From contig JACVCD010000012.1 of assembly GCA_016742275.1 (NCBI GenBank), positions 87,479 through 151,478 of the forward strand: a stretch of 64,000 bases of DNA, in the 5' to 3' direction. A model generated the notes under the pieces. That model worked only from the letters and a program-made list of their open reading frames with translations, ran no database searches and had not been told where the DNA came from. The number at the start of each line of letters is the position of its first letter. The first letter of the stretch is position 1. Shown here piece after piece: positions 31,175 through 41,307 of this stretch. The position numbers were made by a program, and so were the translations under genes. Source of the DNA: Gemmatimonadaceae bacterium (GTDB taxonomy: Bacteria > Gemmatimonadota > Gemmatimonadetes > Gemmatimonadales > Gemmatimonadaceae).

Positions 31175-32341
31175 TCAGGCACGGTATGACGCGCCGCTAC
31201 CCGTGTTGTACACCACCACCTCGGCATCGGATGCAATCTGTCCCGCCTGGACCGCATCCCGAAGCACGGAGAGCGCACAGCCTCCCTCCGGAGCTGCATC
31301 GATTCCGGTGGCGGATGCCAGGCGGAATGTCCATTCACGGATGGCGTCTTCGCTGGCTGTCCCAGCCACTCCGGCCGTTTCGCGCAGAATGCGAAGCAGA
31401 ATCCGATCTCCCAGGGGAGACGGAACCCGAAGCCCGGCAGCATGCGTCACGGGATCGACCCACGGCTCGGCTTTCTCCTGTCCCGCCGCGAAGGCCCGTG
31501 CGATAGGTGCACACCCAGCAGCTTGTGCGACCACGTATTGCGGCTGAATACGCGGGCTGTCTGCACCGTCCAGCCATCCGCCAGCAGCCAATTCCTGGAG
31601 CGCCTTCCATATACCCACGGTCCCCTCGCCACCACCTGTGGGATAGACCACGACATCCGGCACACGCCAACCAAGCTGCTCCGCCATTTCGAAGCCCATG
31701 GTCTTCATGCCTTCCACACGATACGGCTCACGAAGGGTGGAGATGGCAAAAAATCCGGTCTCGCTCGCATGGGCCAATGCCAACTTGCCGGCATCGCCGA
31801 TATGCCCATCGATACGCACCAGGTCAGCGCCCATGGCTTCGATGGTGTCCAGGATGGGGCGCGGCGTCGTGCGCGGCGCAAACACCTTGACCGGCATACC
31901 GGCGGCGGCTCCATAGGCGGCGAGTGCCGCACCCGCATTCCCCGCCGTCGGCACCACGAGTCCCGGATACCCTTCAGCGCGCGCACGAGTCACGGCAGCA
32001 CTCATGCCGCGTGCCTTGAATGAGGCCGTGGGGTTCTGTGCTTCATCCTTGATCCAAAGCCGACGCACACCGACCGCAGCAGCCAGGGATTCTGATTCGA
32101 TGAGCGGTGTCAGCCCTTCGCCGAGTGAAACCGGTGCCTCACCGGACGCGAGTGGAAGAAAGGGCGCATAGCGCCACATGTCCCATCGATCAGTCAGTGC
32201 GGTCCCGCGTGGCACGGCATCGTAGCGGGCAAACAGCGGCTGACCGCATGCGGTGCACAGGGAGGCTTTTTCAAGCGGTGCCGGCGTGTCACATGCGCTG
32301 CAGCGCAGTGCCCACGGCCGTGACCACGAAGAAGAGGTCAT
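31175..32341 (-). CDS. thrC: Threonine synthase (PLP-dependent, with N-terminal zinc ribbon)
   Basis: 388 residues. A four-cysteine zinc ribbon at the start (C14/C17 and C29/C32) is typical of archaeal-type and deep-branching threonine synthases. The PLP lysine is Lys109 in NPTASFKARGMSAAV, and the phosphate loop is PTAGNAGAALAAYGAAAG. It forms threonine from O-phosphohomoserine. A related cysteate or diaminopropionate-forming role cannot be excluded because no hom or thrB is nearby. The start overlaps the uvrC stop (ATGA). Confidence 0.85.
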   Translation of the reverse strand: MTSSSWSRPWALRCSACDTPAPLEKASLCTACGQPLFARYDAVPRGTALTDRWDMWRYAPFLPLASGEAPVSLGEGLTPLIESESLAAAVGVRRLWIKDEAQNPTASFKARGMSAAVTRARAEGYPGLVVPTAGNAGAALAAYGAAAGMPVKVFAPRTTPRPILDTIEAMGADLVRIDGHIGDAGKLALAHASETGFFAISTLREPYRVEGMKTMGFEMAEQLGWRVPDVVVYPTGGGEGTVGIWKALQELAAGGWLDGADSPRIQPQYVVAQAAGCAPIARAFAAGQEKAEPWVDPVTHAAGLRVPSPLGDRILLRILRETAGVAGTASEDAIREWTFRLASATGIDAAPEGGCALSVLRDAVQAGQIASDAEVVVYNTGSGASYRA

Positions 32342-34305
32342 GCAGATTCGTTCGGTGGGGGAATGTCCGCAGAGGGTGCTGCGGGAGATGCGACGGAGGG
32401 ATCGAGGGAGGGAGGAGCGTCGGAAAGTACTACGCCAAGCGCTTCAAGCACCTTCCGCGCCGACGTGTGCCCGAATCCGGGGACCTGGGCAATCTGATCG
32501 ACTGTGGCCTCTTTGACGCCCTGCACACTGCCGAATACATGCAGGAGTGCGCGGCGCTTGGAGGGGCCAATGCCTGGGATCCGGAGCAGTTCCGACGTGA
32601 TGGTACGCGCGGCTCGCTTCTGACGCTGAAACGTGACAGCAAAGCGATGGGCTTCATCACGGGCCTGCTGCAGCATCCGAAGCGCCGGCGAACGCCGTGG
32701 CAATCGCACGGGGTCGGGGCGGCCCGGGAGAAAGATCTCCTCATCGCGTTTGGCCAGACTGATCAAACCAATCTGGGTGACTCCCAGTTCGTCGATGGCC
32801 GCCTTCGCCGCGCCCAACTGCCCCTTGCCTCCGTCGATCACCGCCAGATCCGGCAAGGGCTTCTCTTCGTCGAGGCGTCGCCGGAAGAATCGCGTGACGA
32901 CTTCGTGCATTGAGCGGAAGTCATCGTTGCCCTCGTGAATCTTGATCTTGAACTTGCGGTATTCGGCGCGCTTGGGCCGTGCGTTCTCGAACCACACCGC
33001 ACTCGCCACCACGTCGGTGCCCTGCGCGTGCGAGATGTCGAAGCACACGAGCGAGCGCGGCAATCGCGGGAGGCCCAGCTCCCGCTGAAGTTCGTACACG
33101 GGATCCGCCGCGCGCTCTTCTGCCTCCAGGGCGGCCAGTTTGAACTCTTCGAGCAGGTGCTGCGCGTTTTTGTCGGCCAGATCCACCAGCGCGCGTCGTG
33201 GTCCGCGCTGCGGTACACGAACCTGGGTGCCTTCGAGGGTGGCCTGCAGCATCTCGCGATCCTCGAAATCGAACGGCACGAGCAGGTCCCCTGCCCTTGC
33301 CTCGAGTGTGCGATACCACTGGGCAAGGCACGCACCCAGGACAGCCTGATCATCCTCTCCCTCAGCATTCTCGAGCAGACGATGATCACGTCCCATCAAC
33401 TTTCCACTGCGGACACGAAGGATGACCACACAAGCATCTTCACCATCGCGGGCATAACCTACGACGTCGCGATCACCACCTTCCACCTCAAGCACCACCG
33501 TCGGTTCTTCCATGCGCTCGAGATGCATCAAGGCATCGCGCAGTTCTGCCGCCCGCTCGAAATCGAGACGTTCGGATGCTTCGAGCATACGTTCACGCAC
33601 ACGCTTGACGACGTCACTCGTACGACCATCAAGGAACCACACGACTTCGTCGATCATCGCGCGATACTCAGCGGCATCCTGATATCCGACACAGGGTGCT
33701 TTGCATCGCTTGATGAAATAGTCGAGGCATGGTCGCTCGGGGGCTTCCTTGGGCAAGGCATAGTGGCAGGAGCGCACCGTGAAAATGCGTTTCACCACAT
33801 TCAGCGCACGACGCATGGATCCCACGTCGGTGTAGGGCCCGAAATAACGAGCCCCATCATCCAGCAGCCGTCGCGTCACCAGTACCCGCGGAAACGGCTC
33901 CTGCACCGTGACCTTGATGTACGGATACGACTTGTCATCGCGCAACGCGATGTTGAAACGCGGGTGGTACTCCTTAATGAGCGTGGCTTCAAGAACCAGC
34001 GCGTGGGCTTCAGACGGCACGACAATCGTGTCGAGATCCCGGACCTTGCGCAGCAGTCCACGCGTCTTGGGGCTGGATTCGTGATCCTGCGCCCAATAGC
34101 TCCGCACACGTGCGCGCAAACGCTTGGCCTTACCTACATAGAGCACACTACCATCGGCGTCCTTCCACAGGTACACGCCAGGTGTGTCCGGCAGGTGCGG
34201 AATTTTCTGCGCAACAGACACCGGCATGCCACGCGCAATCGCGACACGGGTCCACTCATCCTCGGGAAGCGGCAGCGTACTTTCCCCGAAATCCTGCGTA
34301 CTCAC
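32338..34305 (-). CDS. uvrC: Excinuclease ABC subunit C
   Basis: Makes both incisions in nucleotide excision repair. 655 residues from a GTG overlapping the murJ stop. Domains in order: GIY-YIG nuclease at about 35-115 (TPGVYLWKDADGSVLYVGKAKRLRARV), a UVR motif near residue 225-260, an RNase H-like domain (CFDISHAQGTDVVASAVWF; AVIDGGKGQLGAA) and a C-terminal helix-hairpin-helix pair (LLRIPGIGPSKRRALLHVFGS). The last 30 residues are a Ser/Pro/Ala-rich tail. Confidence 0.97.
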   Translation of the reverse strand: MSTQDFGESTLPLPEDEWTRVAIARGMPVSVAQKIPHLPDTPGVYLWKDADGSVLYVGKAKRLRARVRSYWAQDHESSPKTRGLLRKVRDLDTIVVPSEAHALVLEATLIKEYHPRFNIALRDDKSYPYIKVTVQEPFPRVLVTRRLLDDGARYFGPYTDVGSMRRALNVVKRIFTVRSCHYALPKEAPERPCLDYFIKRCKAPCVGYQDAAEYRAMIDEVVWFLDGRTSDVVKRVRERMLEASERLDFERAAELRDALMHLERMEEPTVVLEVEGGDRDVVGYARDGEDACVVILRVRSGKLMGRDHRLLENAEGEDDQAVLGACLAQWYRTLEARAGDLLVPFDFEDREMLQATLEGTQVRVPQRGPRRALVDLADKNAQHLLEEFKLAALEAEERAADPVYELQRELGLPRLPRSLVCFDISHAQGTDVVASAVWFENARPKRAEYRKFKIKIHEGNDDFRSMHEVVTRFFRRRLDEEKPLPDLAVIDGGKGQLGAAKAAIDELGVTQIGLISLAKRDEEIFLPGRPDPVRLPRRSPALRMLQQARDEAHRFAVTFQRQKRAARTITSELLRIPGIGPSKRRALLHVFGSVQGVKEATVDQIAQVPGFGHTSARKVLEALGVVLSDAPPSLDPSVASPAAPSADIPPPNESA

Positions 34306-35930
34306 GCACTCGCTCCGTCACTCGCGCCTTGACCGACGCCGCTGCCAACACGTGGAGCAAGACGTAGCCACTTGGCAGCCTCTCGTGATCCGAGGCTCCA
34401 GGCGACCAATAAGTATGTCGCCCCGAAAGACAGCAGCACGGGGAATGCAGCGAGGCGATGATGCAATGAGGGGACGAACTGGTGATGAAGCAATCGAGCA
34501 CCACTTCCCACCAGTCCCGCCACAACTGCGGCGATCACGATGCGCCGCGTGCCTTGCCACATGGTCGGCGTATACAGTGAGCCAAGTACGCGACGCAGTC
34601 CACGCAATTGCACAGCCAGATTCACGTACGAACCAAGCGCCGAACCCAATGCAATCCCCGCCACAGCCAAGCCAGAAGACCGGAATGGCAATGCGATCGC
34701 CCCCGCGACAACAGCAGACACCAGGATGCTGGCAATGGACGCACGAAGCGGTGTGCGATAGTCCTTCAGCGCATAGTGCGCAGATCCCAGCAACTTGACG
34801 GAGCTGAAGCTCACCAGCCCCACGGCGTACGCAGCCAGCGTGACATACACCACGTGTTGCTCAGAGGCACCGAATCGTCCGCTGCGATACAGCAACCCCA
34901 CGCAGTAGTCGCCGAACACCATGAAGACGACCGTGCTCGGGATGATATAGAACAGAATACGCTGCCATCCACCGCGCAGTCGCTCCCGCAGCGCATCGTA
35001 CACCGGCGCTACGGAATCACGTGAGAACTCTGGTAGTGACGCGGCGGCCACGGAAACTCCGAACAGCGAAACCGGCAAGAGTGCCAGCACGTTCGCATAG
35101 CCAATGTTGGTTGCTGCACCTTCAGGCAAGAATGATGCGATCTGCAAATCAACGAACGACGAGATCTGCACCACACCAAGCGCCGTCACGACAGGCACGA
35201 CATTGCGCAACACGGACACGGCGCCGTCAGCGGAGCGATCAAGTGTCGGCCGAATCGGACCAACCAGACGCAAGACTTCTGGCAACTGTGCTGCAACCTG
35301 CAATACCGCGCCAGCCAGTGTTGCCCACGCCAACCATGTAGCCAGTGTCGCAGCGTCTGCCGCTCGTGGTCCACCAATCACCAGCAGCACGATCTGGGCC
35401 AGTGACCACAGTGCAGCGCTGGCATAGCTCCAGAAGAACCGTCGGTGCGAATTCTGGACACCAAGACACCATCCGCTGATGACCATGAGCCCAGTCATCG
35501 GGAACAGAGCACGCGTCAGTCGTGTGGTGAGAGCCGCAGTCTCGCCGGTGAATCCAGGCGTCAATACACTGGTTAACAGCGGCGCGGCCGCAATACCGAT
35601 CAGCGTGAGAATGGAAACTGCCAGCAGCAACAGACCGAGCACGGCATTCGACAGCGCGCGCGCGCCACGCTCATCGTTGGTGGCCAGCAATCGGCTATAC
35701 ACTGGCACAAATGCCGCTGAAAGTGTGCCTTCACCAAGCAGGTTGCGCATCGCGTTCGGAATCTTGAACGCTGCGCTGTATGCATCCGACGCCGATCCCG
35801 CACCGAGGAAGTGCGCGAAAGCCGTCTGCCGTAGTAGCCCGAAGAGGCGGCTGATCAGGATGCCCGCACCGACCACCATGGCATGCTTGCCACCTTTGTC
35901 CGCGCTGCGGGCTCCAGCCGATTCAGTCAT
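34302..35930 (-). CDS. murJ: Lipid II flippase MurJ
   Basis: Moves lipid II across the inner membrane for peptidoglycan synthesis. 542 residues with about 14 hydrophobic segments, MOP exporter superfamily. Family stretches: GILISRLFGLLRQTAFAHFLGAGSASDAYSAAFKIPNAMRNLLGEGTLSAAFVPVYSR at the start, and SFVDLQIASFLPEGAATNIGYANVLALLPVSLFGVSVAAASLPEFSR in the middle. It heads a unit with uvrC and thrC through overlapping codons. Confidence 0.95.
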   Translation of the reverse strand: MTESAGARSADKGGKHAMVVGAGILISRLFGLLRQTAFAHFLGAGSASDAYSAAFKIPNAMRNLLGEGTLSAAFVPVYSRLLATNDERGARALSNAVLGLLLLAVSILTLIGIAAAPLLTSVLTPGFTGETAALTTRLTRALFPMTGLMVISGWCLGVQNSHRRFFWSYASAALWSLAQIVLLVIGGPRAADAATLATWLAWATLAGAVLQVAAQLPEVLRLVGPIRPTLDRSADGAVSVLRNVVPVVTALGVVQISSFVDLQIASFLPEGAATNIGYANVLALLPVSLFGVSVAAASLPEFSRDSVAPVYDALRERLRGGWQRILFYIIPSTVVFMVFGDYCVGLLYRSGRFGASEQHVVYVTLAAYAVGLVSFSSVKLLGSAHYALKDYRTPLRASIASILVSAVVAGAIALPFRSSGLAVAGIALGSALGSYVNLAVQLRGLRRVLGSLYTPTMWQGTRRIVIAAVVAGLVGSGARLLHHQFVPSLHHRLAAFPVLLSFGATYLLVAWSLGSREAAKWLRLAPRVGSGVGQGASDGASA

Positions 35931-35936
35931 GCGCGC

Positions 35937-37547
35937 TCACGTGATACCGAGTAGCTCCGCAGCGTGCGGTGCCGCCGCCTCACGCATCGCCGGCAACACG
36001 CGCACACCATAGCGCGCAAGAATCGGGATGAGGTTGAGTACACGCTCCGACGGTTGACCCGCTGGGCGTAGCGCGGCGCGAACCACCGCCACCTCACGCA
36101 TGACTTCCGATTCGCGACGCTTCACGCCGGCAAGCACGCGCCGTTCAAATCGATCAAGTCGATGTGTGAGGTCGCGGGAAAGACCTTCGACGACCTGGTC
36201 GGCAACCGGTGCGGAATCTCCACGCATCGCGTCCTGTAATGTGCGCAACTGCGCATCCATCGTGATTCGCAATCGTTCCAGGGTATCTGCTACTTCCGCA
36301 TCCACCCTCCCTCTCGCCACCATCTGCTCAGCCGCGTGAGGATCCATGAGATCCTCGTCGCTAATACAGAGATGCTCCTGGAGTCGCAACACTTGATCTT
36401 CTACCAACGCACCGGCCCATCGCGGGGCCACCACCGGTTCGGCCAATCCAAGCGCTGTGGCAATTGGCCCAACCTGCGCGAAATAAGCCAGCTCACCAGG
36501 ACCTGCCATGTAACACACCGTCGGCAGAATGGCACGCTCAATCACGGGACGCAGCAGCACATTGGCTCCCAACGATCCGGCGGTCGCTTCTCGGGCAACC
36601 TGCGCGGCATCAGCGATGGGCACACGTTCGCGCACACGACGCACCTGACCATCGACGGATGCCGTCTGCGTATGGAATACGAGCGACAGTCCATCGACCA
36701 CATCCACCTGCGGTGCATGTCCGGCCGCTTCAATTGCCTGTACGCGAGCCACAAGGGCCTCATGCGCCGCAGCACTCTGCTTGAGTGCCCTACGCAGATG
36801 CGGATCGGCAGCTTCCCGCACTGCAGCATGAGAAGCATCGAGCACGGCGATACCGAGGGGTTCGAGCAGCGCACGCAGCAACTGCACATACGCTCCACCG
36901 ACCGTGGCATGCGGCACGTAGGCGCTATCAACCAGATCGACGATGGAGCGGTGTGGCACAGAACCAAGTGCCTGATCGAGCACGGCACGCGCTTCAGACA
37001 GATCGCCAAGCGGCACCTCAGCCATCGCTACACCATCGGTTGCTGGCCCCGCTAACTGCGCCGTCAACAAACCACGCGCAGTGGCAACGTGCGTTACGGC
37101 AGCTTCCATCCAATCAGCATCATCGCTGGCAGCCCAGAATATCGGCGCCACGGGGATACCACTCGCTGCCTCCAATGCGTCAGCAAAAGCCAACGCACCA
37201 AGTGCCTTGCTGAACGTGTAGGTCGGACCACCAAAAAGACCTGGCTGCTGACCGGTCGTGACCACCACGCCACTCGCGATCGCACGCTGTAGTCGCACCG
37301 CTGCCGCGCCAGTTGCACTGATCGCCGGCGCCAGGGATTGGTACCACGCGTCGCCGGCAAACCCAGCCCGTACCCGCTCCGCATGCGCGCGCCAGGCGGC
37401 CGCCCCAACTGGGCGCGGAGTGAGCCAATCGCGCCCCGCGAGACCTGTTTGCAGGGCACGGGAAAGGGCGCTCCCGCCCAAGGGGACCGTGCGAATCTGT
37501 AGCCCTTCTTGCTTCAACGTCTCAACCAACGCTTCAACGTCGCTCAC
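35937..37547 (-). CDS. bshC: Bacillithiol biosynthesis cysteine-adding enzyme BshC
   Basis: Putative cysteine ligase completing the low-molecular-weight thiol bacillithiol. A GTG at 37547 gives 536 residues, close to the 539 of B. subtilis BshC; the frame is open upstream but would run into rlmH. Family stretches: VVTTGQQPGLFGGPTYTFSKALGAL, PIFWAASDDADWMEAA, GANVLLRPVIERAILPTVCYMAGPGELAYFAQ. A coiled-coil segment lies near the C-terminus (ITMDAQLRTLQDAM...). bshA and bshB are not in this window, so the pathway is incomplete here. Confidence 0.9.
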   Translation of the reverse strand: MSDVEALVETLKQEGLQIRTVPLGGSALSRALQTGLAGRDWLTPRPVGAAAWRAHAERVRAGFAGDAWYQSLAPAISATGAAAVRLQRAIASGVVVTTGQQPGLFGGPTYTFSKALGALAFADALEAASGIPVAPIFWAASDDADWMEAAVTHVATARGLLTAQLAGPATDGVAMAEVPLGDLSEARAVLDQALGSVPHRSIVDLVDSAYVPHATVGGAYVQLLRALLEPLGIAVLDASHAAVREAADPHLRRALKQSAAAHEALVARVQAIEAAGHAPQVDVVDGLSLVFHTQTASVDGQVRRVRERVPIADAAQVAREATAGSLGANVLLRPVIERAILPTVCYMAGPGELAYFAQVGPIATALGLAEPVVAPRWAGALVEDQVLRLQEHLCISDEDLMDPHAAEQMVARGRVDAEVADTLERLRITMDAQLRTLQDAMRGDSAPVADQVVEGLSRDLTHRLDRFERRVLAGVKRRESEVMREVAVVRAALRPAGQPSERVLNLIPILARYGVRVLPAMREAAAPHAAELLGIT

Positions 37548-37602
37548 GCGTTCGTGCTCTCGCTCGTGTCGTGAATTCGGAAACCCGTGCTCTACAAGTG
37601 CA

Positions 37603-38067
37603 TTACTTGTGGTACGGTTCACCGCGCACAATGGTGCCTGCCCGGTACAACTGTTCTGCCAGGACCAGACGTGCAAGCTCGTGGGGAAGCGTCCACGGCG
37701 CCAGTGAAAGACGGCGCTGCGCCCGCGATCGAATGGCGGGAGATATACCGTGCGCCCCGCCAATGATGAAGGAGACATTCCGCGCCGCCTCGCGTTGCTG
37801 CTGCAACCACTCGGCAAAGGCCGCAGAGTCGGTATTCTGACCACCTGGATCGCAGGCGACTAGCAGAGTGTCGCCGGCCACACGTTCGAGCAGTCGCACG
37901 CCCTCCCGATCGCGCACCTGATCCGCTGACAGGGCGCGGCCCGACTCTTCCTTCACCTCATGAATCTCCAGCGGCCAGTACCGCTGCGCGCGCGATTCGT
38001 AGTCCTGAATGGCATCGGCCAGCCCCGCATGGCGAGGCCGGCCGATGACACACACGGTGATTTTCAC
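37603..38067 (-). CDS. rlmH: 23S rRNA (pseudouridine-1915-N3)-methyltransferase
   Basis: SPOUT-family enzyme methylating pseudouridine 1915 in helix 69 of 23S rRNA. 154 residues, the family length. The SAM-binding trefoil knot is visible in VSFIIGGAHGISPAIRSRA, LSLAPWTLPHELARLVLAEQLYRA and the conserved C-terminus GEPYHK. Starts at an ATG with a clean separation of 55 bases from bshC. Confidence 0.95.
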   Translation of the reverse strand: MKITVCVIGRPRHAGLADAIQDYESRAQRYWPLEIHEVKEESGRALSADQVRDREGVRLLERVAGDTLLVACDPGGQNTDSAAFAEWLQQQREAARNVSFIIGGAHGISPAIRSRAQRRLSLAPWTLPHELARLVLAEQLYRAGTIVRGEPYHK

Positions 38068-38144
38068 CGCGGGATTCCGTCAGCGGGGAGACCGGCAGGA
38101 GCCGGCCTCCACACGCATTGCGCTATGGGAAGCGCTACATGGCA

Positions 38145-39455
38145 TCAGGCGTAAATGCCACGCAGACGATGCACCGTGGCCACGCGACTGATGGAAAGCA
38201 TGTACGCGGCCGTACGCATGTTGACCCGGTGCTGCTTGGACAACTGCAGCACATCCTGGAAGCTGCGTGTCATGATGCCGCCGAGACGTGAATTCACGTC
38301 ATCTTCGGACCAGAAGTAGCCCATGCGATTCTGGACCCACTCGAAGTACGACACGGTCACACCACCAGCGTTGGCCAGAATATCCGGAATCACGAAGACA
38401 CCCTTCTCGTCGAGAATCGGATCAGCCGCAGCGGTGGTGGGGCCGTTGGCACCTTCGCAAATGACCTTGGCGCGAATCTTCGGCGCGTTCTTGGACGTGA
38501 TGACGTTTTCAAGGGCCGCTGGTACCAGCACATCGACGTCAAGTGTCAACAATTCTTCGGCGTCGATCGCATCACCACCGGCAAAGCCTTCGAGGGACCG
38601 GTGCTTCTGCACATGCTTGATGGCCGCGTCGACATCGATGCCCTTGGCGTTGTGGAAGGCACCAACGCGATCGCTGATCCCTACAATCTTCGCGCCCTGC
38701 TCCGACATGAGCTTGGCAGCAATCGAGCCCACGTTGCCAAAGCCCTGCACGGCAACCGTGGCACCCTTCATGTCCATCCCAAGGTGGGTAAGCGCCTCGC
38801 GGGTGACCAGCATGCAGCCACGCCCCGTGGCTTCACGGCGACCAAGCGAACCACCCATTTCCACTGGCTTGCCAGTGGTCACGGCGTTCTCGGTGCGTCC
38901 CACATGCATCGAGTACGTATCCATGAGCCACGCCATGACGCGCTCATTGGTGTTCACGTCAGGAGCCGGAACGTCGGTATCGGGACCCAGCAGCGAGATA
39001 ATGCCCTTGGTGTAGCGACGCGTCACGCGCTCGAGCTCACCCACGCTCATCTGCAACGGATCGCAGATCACGCCACCCTTGGCGCCACCGAACGGCAGGT
39101 TGACCACGGCACACTTCCAAGTCATCCAGGCGGCAAGCGCCTTCACTTCTTCGAGCGTGACATTCATGTCGAACCGGATGCCGCCCTTCGCCGGTCCACG
39201 CGACGTGTTGTACAACACGCGGTATCCGGTGAACACCTCGACATCACCGTTGTCCATCATCACCGGCACGGAGACAATGAGCTGCTTTTCGGGATTGCGG
39301 AGGATCTTGTAGATGCCTGGCTCGAGATCGAGCAGTTCGGCGGCGCGGTCGAAGCGTGACATCATCGCTTCGAACGGATTCTCTTCGTTGAGGAACCGAT
39401 CCTTGTCCGGGCGGACGATACTGTCCGTCGGCAGGCGGAGGAGGTCGATGGCCAT
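38145..39455 (-). CDS. gdhA: Glutamate dehydrogenase (Glu/Leu/Phe/Val dehydrogenase family)
   Basis: Oxidatively deaminates glutamate or runs in reverse to assimilate ammonium. 436 residues from ATG 39455; the open frame continues upstream but inside lpxK. The substrate site shows GPAKGGIRF and [17 protein letters not shown] with the catalytic lysine; the Rossmann motif is [14 protein letters not shown]. Leucine or valine specificity is not excluded, but length and the hexameric-GDH motifs favour glutamate. 26-base gap to lpxK. Confidence 0.9.
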   Translation of the reverse strand: MAIDLLRLPTDSIVRPDKDRFLNEENPFEAMMSRFDRAAELLDLEPGIYKILRNPEKQLIVSVPVMMDNGDVEVFTGYRVLYNTSRGPAKGGIRFDMNVTLEEVKALAAWMTWKCAVVNLPFGGAKGGVICDPLQMSVGELERVTRRYTKGIISLLGPDTDVPAPDVNTNERVMAWLMDTYSMHVGRTENAVTTGKPVEMGGSLGRREATGRGCMLVTREALTHLGMDMKGATVAVQGFGNVGSIAAKLMSEQGAKIVGISDRVGAFHNAKGIDVDAAIKHVQKHRSLEGFAGGDAIDAEELLTLDVDVLVPAALENVITSKNAPKIRAKVICEGANGPTTAAADPILDEKGVFVIPDILANAGGVTVSYFEWVQNRMGYFWSEDDVNSRLGGIMTRSFQDVLQLSKQHRVNMRTAAYMLSISRVATVHRLRGIYA

Positions 39456-39481
39456 GAGGCTTGATTGTGTTATTGGCCGGC

Positions 39482-40612
39482 TCAGCCGGCGGTGGGAACC
39501 GCGGCACCGCGCGCGGCGAGCACCTGGCTTAACTGCTTGTCCAGGAGGTCCGCGCCGCGTTCGACCGCGACGTGCTGAGAAACATACCAAAGCGCCGTTC
39601 CGGCGCGAGGCCAGAGCGGTGACAGCTTCACTGCATCCTTGAGCGTGCAAACCACCAGCGGCGCCGTCGGGGTGATACCCGGGATCATGACGGACTGTGC
39701 CGCACGCTCCAGAATCCTCCCGACATCGCCCACGGTGAAATCGTGGTGATCGCCGAATCGGAGATCAGCCACCACCGTGGCTCCCGCCGCCTGCACCTGT
39801 GCGGCCAAGGCCGATGGATCAGCAATGGCCGAAACCAGTACAACCGACGCACCTGCCAGAGCCGACCAGGGGAGTTTCGGAGAGTCTTTGGAATGGGGCG
39901 CGTCCGCCGCTACCTGGTTCAGCCCCCCAGGCACAAGACGTACGACCGCCACTCCAACCTGCGGCGCCGCCTGCCGAATGGCCTCGAGCGTCGCCTCCAC
40001 CTGTTCTTCCCTGGCAGCCTTCACCGTAACGACGACGGCCGTCGCCCGCTGCAACGCGGTCAAGGGCTCTCGGTAGGGGCCAGCCGGCAATAGATACGGC
40101 CGACCGGTGAATCGATCGGCGCTGACCAGCACCACATCCGCCACCCGTCGTGCTCGCCGATGCTGAAATCCATCGTCGAGCACCAGACAGTCCGCGCCGC
40201 GATGGCTGGCCTCTTCTGCCCCGGCAACCCGGTCGGGATTCAGCACTACTTCGACCAGCGGATTGAGCTGTCGATGTACCTGCCATTCGTCCTCGCCGTA
40301 GCCACGCAATAGCAGCGCTGGCCGGCCCCCTCGTTCGAAGAGGCGTTCTGCAAACCAGGCGGCGACCGGGGTCTTTCCCGTACCGCCGACGGTGAGATTG
40401 CCGATCGAGAGAGCCGGCAGCGCCAGGGGGGGAATACCTGTTGTCTTCAACTGGGCATCGTATTGCGCATTGCGACGCCGGACGCCCACACCAAAAAGCA
40501 TCGACAGAGGGCGAAGCAGTGTGCGCACGAGGCCCGCGCCGACCGAAGGGGAATACCACACCCATTCAGCGAACTGCCGCCCCCCAGCGGATGTGGCCCC
40601 TGAACGACTCAT
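39482..40612 (-). CDS. lpxK: Tetraacyldisaccharide 4'-kinase
   Basis: Phosphorylates the lipid A disaccharide at the 4' position at the inner membrane. 376 residues. An N-terminal hydrophobic helix (about 22-42) is followed by the P-loop [12 protein letters not shown] at residues 71-82, and later the [11 protein letters not shown] motif and [16 protein letters not shown]. Last of the lipid A genes in the long leftward series from skp. Confidence 0.93.
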   Translation of the reverse strand: MSRSGATSAGGRQFAEWVWYSPSVGAGLVRTLLRPLSMLFGVGVRRRNAQYDAQLKTTGIPPLALPALSIGNLTVGGTGKTPVAAWFAERLFERGGRPALLLRGYGEDEWQVHRQLNPLVEVVLNPDRVAGAEEASHRGADCLVLDDGFQHRRARRVADVVLVSADRFTGRPYLLPAGPYREPLTALQRATAVVVTVKAAREEQVEATLEAIRQAAPQVGVAVVRLVPGGLNQVAADAPHSKDSPKLPWSALAGASVVLVSAIADPSALAAQVQAAGATVVADLRFGDHHDFTVGDVGRILERAAQSVMIPGITPTAPLVVCTLKDAVKLSPLWPRAGTALWYVSQHVAVERGADLLDKQLSQVLAARGAAVPTAG

Positions 40613-40629
40613 GGCGCAAACCCGGGCGG

Positions 40630-41307
40630 TTATCGCGTGGGTGCGTTGGCGTGCGCGTTCGCGAGCGTGCTGGCGAGTGCGGCCGCACGCTCGAGATCGG
40701 CCTGCATATGCCCGGCGAATTCATCGCTGCGATTGGCGGCATCGCGTACTTCGCCCTCGCTCAGAGAGCGCGGCTCTCCATACAAAACCGAAATGCGTGC
40801 AAACGGCTTGGGAATTTCGAAGCCATCCCAACTGCGTAAACGCCAGACACGATCGACATGCGCGGTGATTGTCACGATCGGCACTTTCGCGCGATGGGCG
40901 AGAATGAGCGCGCCAGGAGCGAAACTGTGGCGGGGCCCACGAGGTCCATCCGGCGTGAACGCCATATCCGTTCCTTCGCGTACAACCTGCACCGCCTCGA
41001 GCAGTGCGCGTGTACCACCGCGTGAAGATGAGCCACGCACACCAAACATTCCGAATTTCTCGAGAATGCGGGTGATGATCTCACCATCACGATGTTCACT
41101 GACAAGCACGCCCGTTCGCACATGATGCGACCAGAGCACCGGGAGCATCTGTCCATGCCACAGCGTGTACACAACGGCGTCTGTTCCGGGAGCACGGCGC
41201 ACCAGTGCATCGCGCCCGGCTACACGCGAACGCCAGGTCCATCCGAGAACGCGAAGTACCCACCATCCGGCATTGATGGTCAGACGCGTGCGCCAGTCGA
41301 GATTCAC
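40630..41307 (-). CDS. DUF374-type lysophospholipid acyltransferase-like protein
   Basis: 225 residues from GTG 41307, overlapping the lpxB stop. LPLAT superfamily, DUF374 branch: VVYTLWHGQMLPVLW carries the catalytic-type His, followed by LVSEHRDGEIITRILEKFGMFGVRGSSSRGGTRALLE and MAFTPDGPRGPRHSFAPG. It lies between lpxB and lpxK, so an acyl transfer to a lipid A intermediate (an LpxL/LpxM-like role) is the obvious suggestion, but the family is poorly characterised. No C-terminal HTH or second domain. Confidence 0.83.
   Translation of the reverse strand: MNLDWRTRLTINAGWWVLRVLGWTWRSRVAGRDALVRRAPGTDAVVYTLWHGQMLPVLWSHHVRTGVLVSEHRDGEIITRILEKFGMFGVRGSSSRGGTRALLEAVQVVREGTDMAFTPDGPRGPRHSFAPGALILAHRAKVPIVTITAHVDRVWRLRSWDGFEIPKPFARISVLYGEPRSLSEGEVRDAANRSDEFAGHMQADLERAAALASTLANAHANAPTR

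Noticed and set aside
32935..34332. 465-codon open frame on the + strand opposite uvrC
   Set aside because: It is antisense to a clear UvrC; the protein is His/Arg/Thr-rich with no family features. It is a by-product of GC-rich codon usage.
38068..38144. Small GC-rich hairpin after gdhA as a terminator
   Set aside because: The stem is only five bases (CCGGC/GCCGG) with no T run on the - strand.
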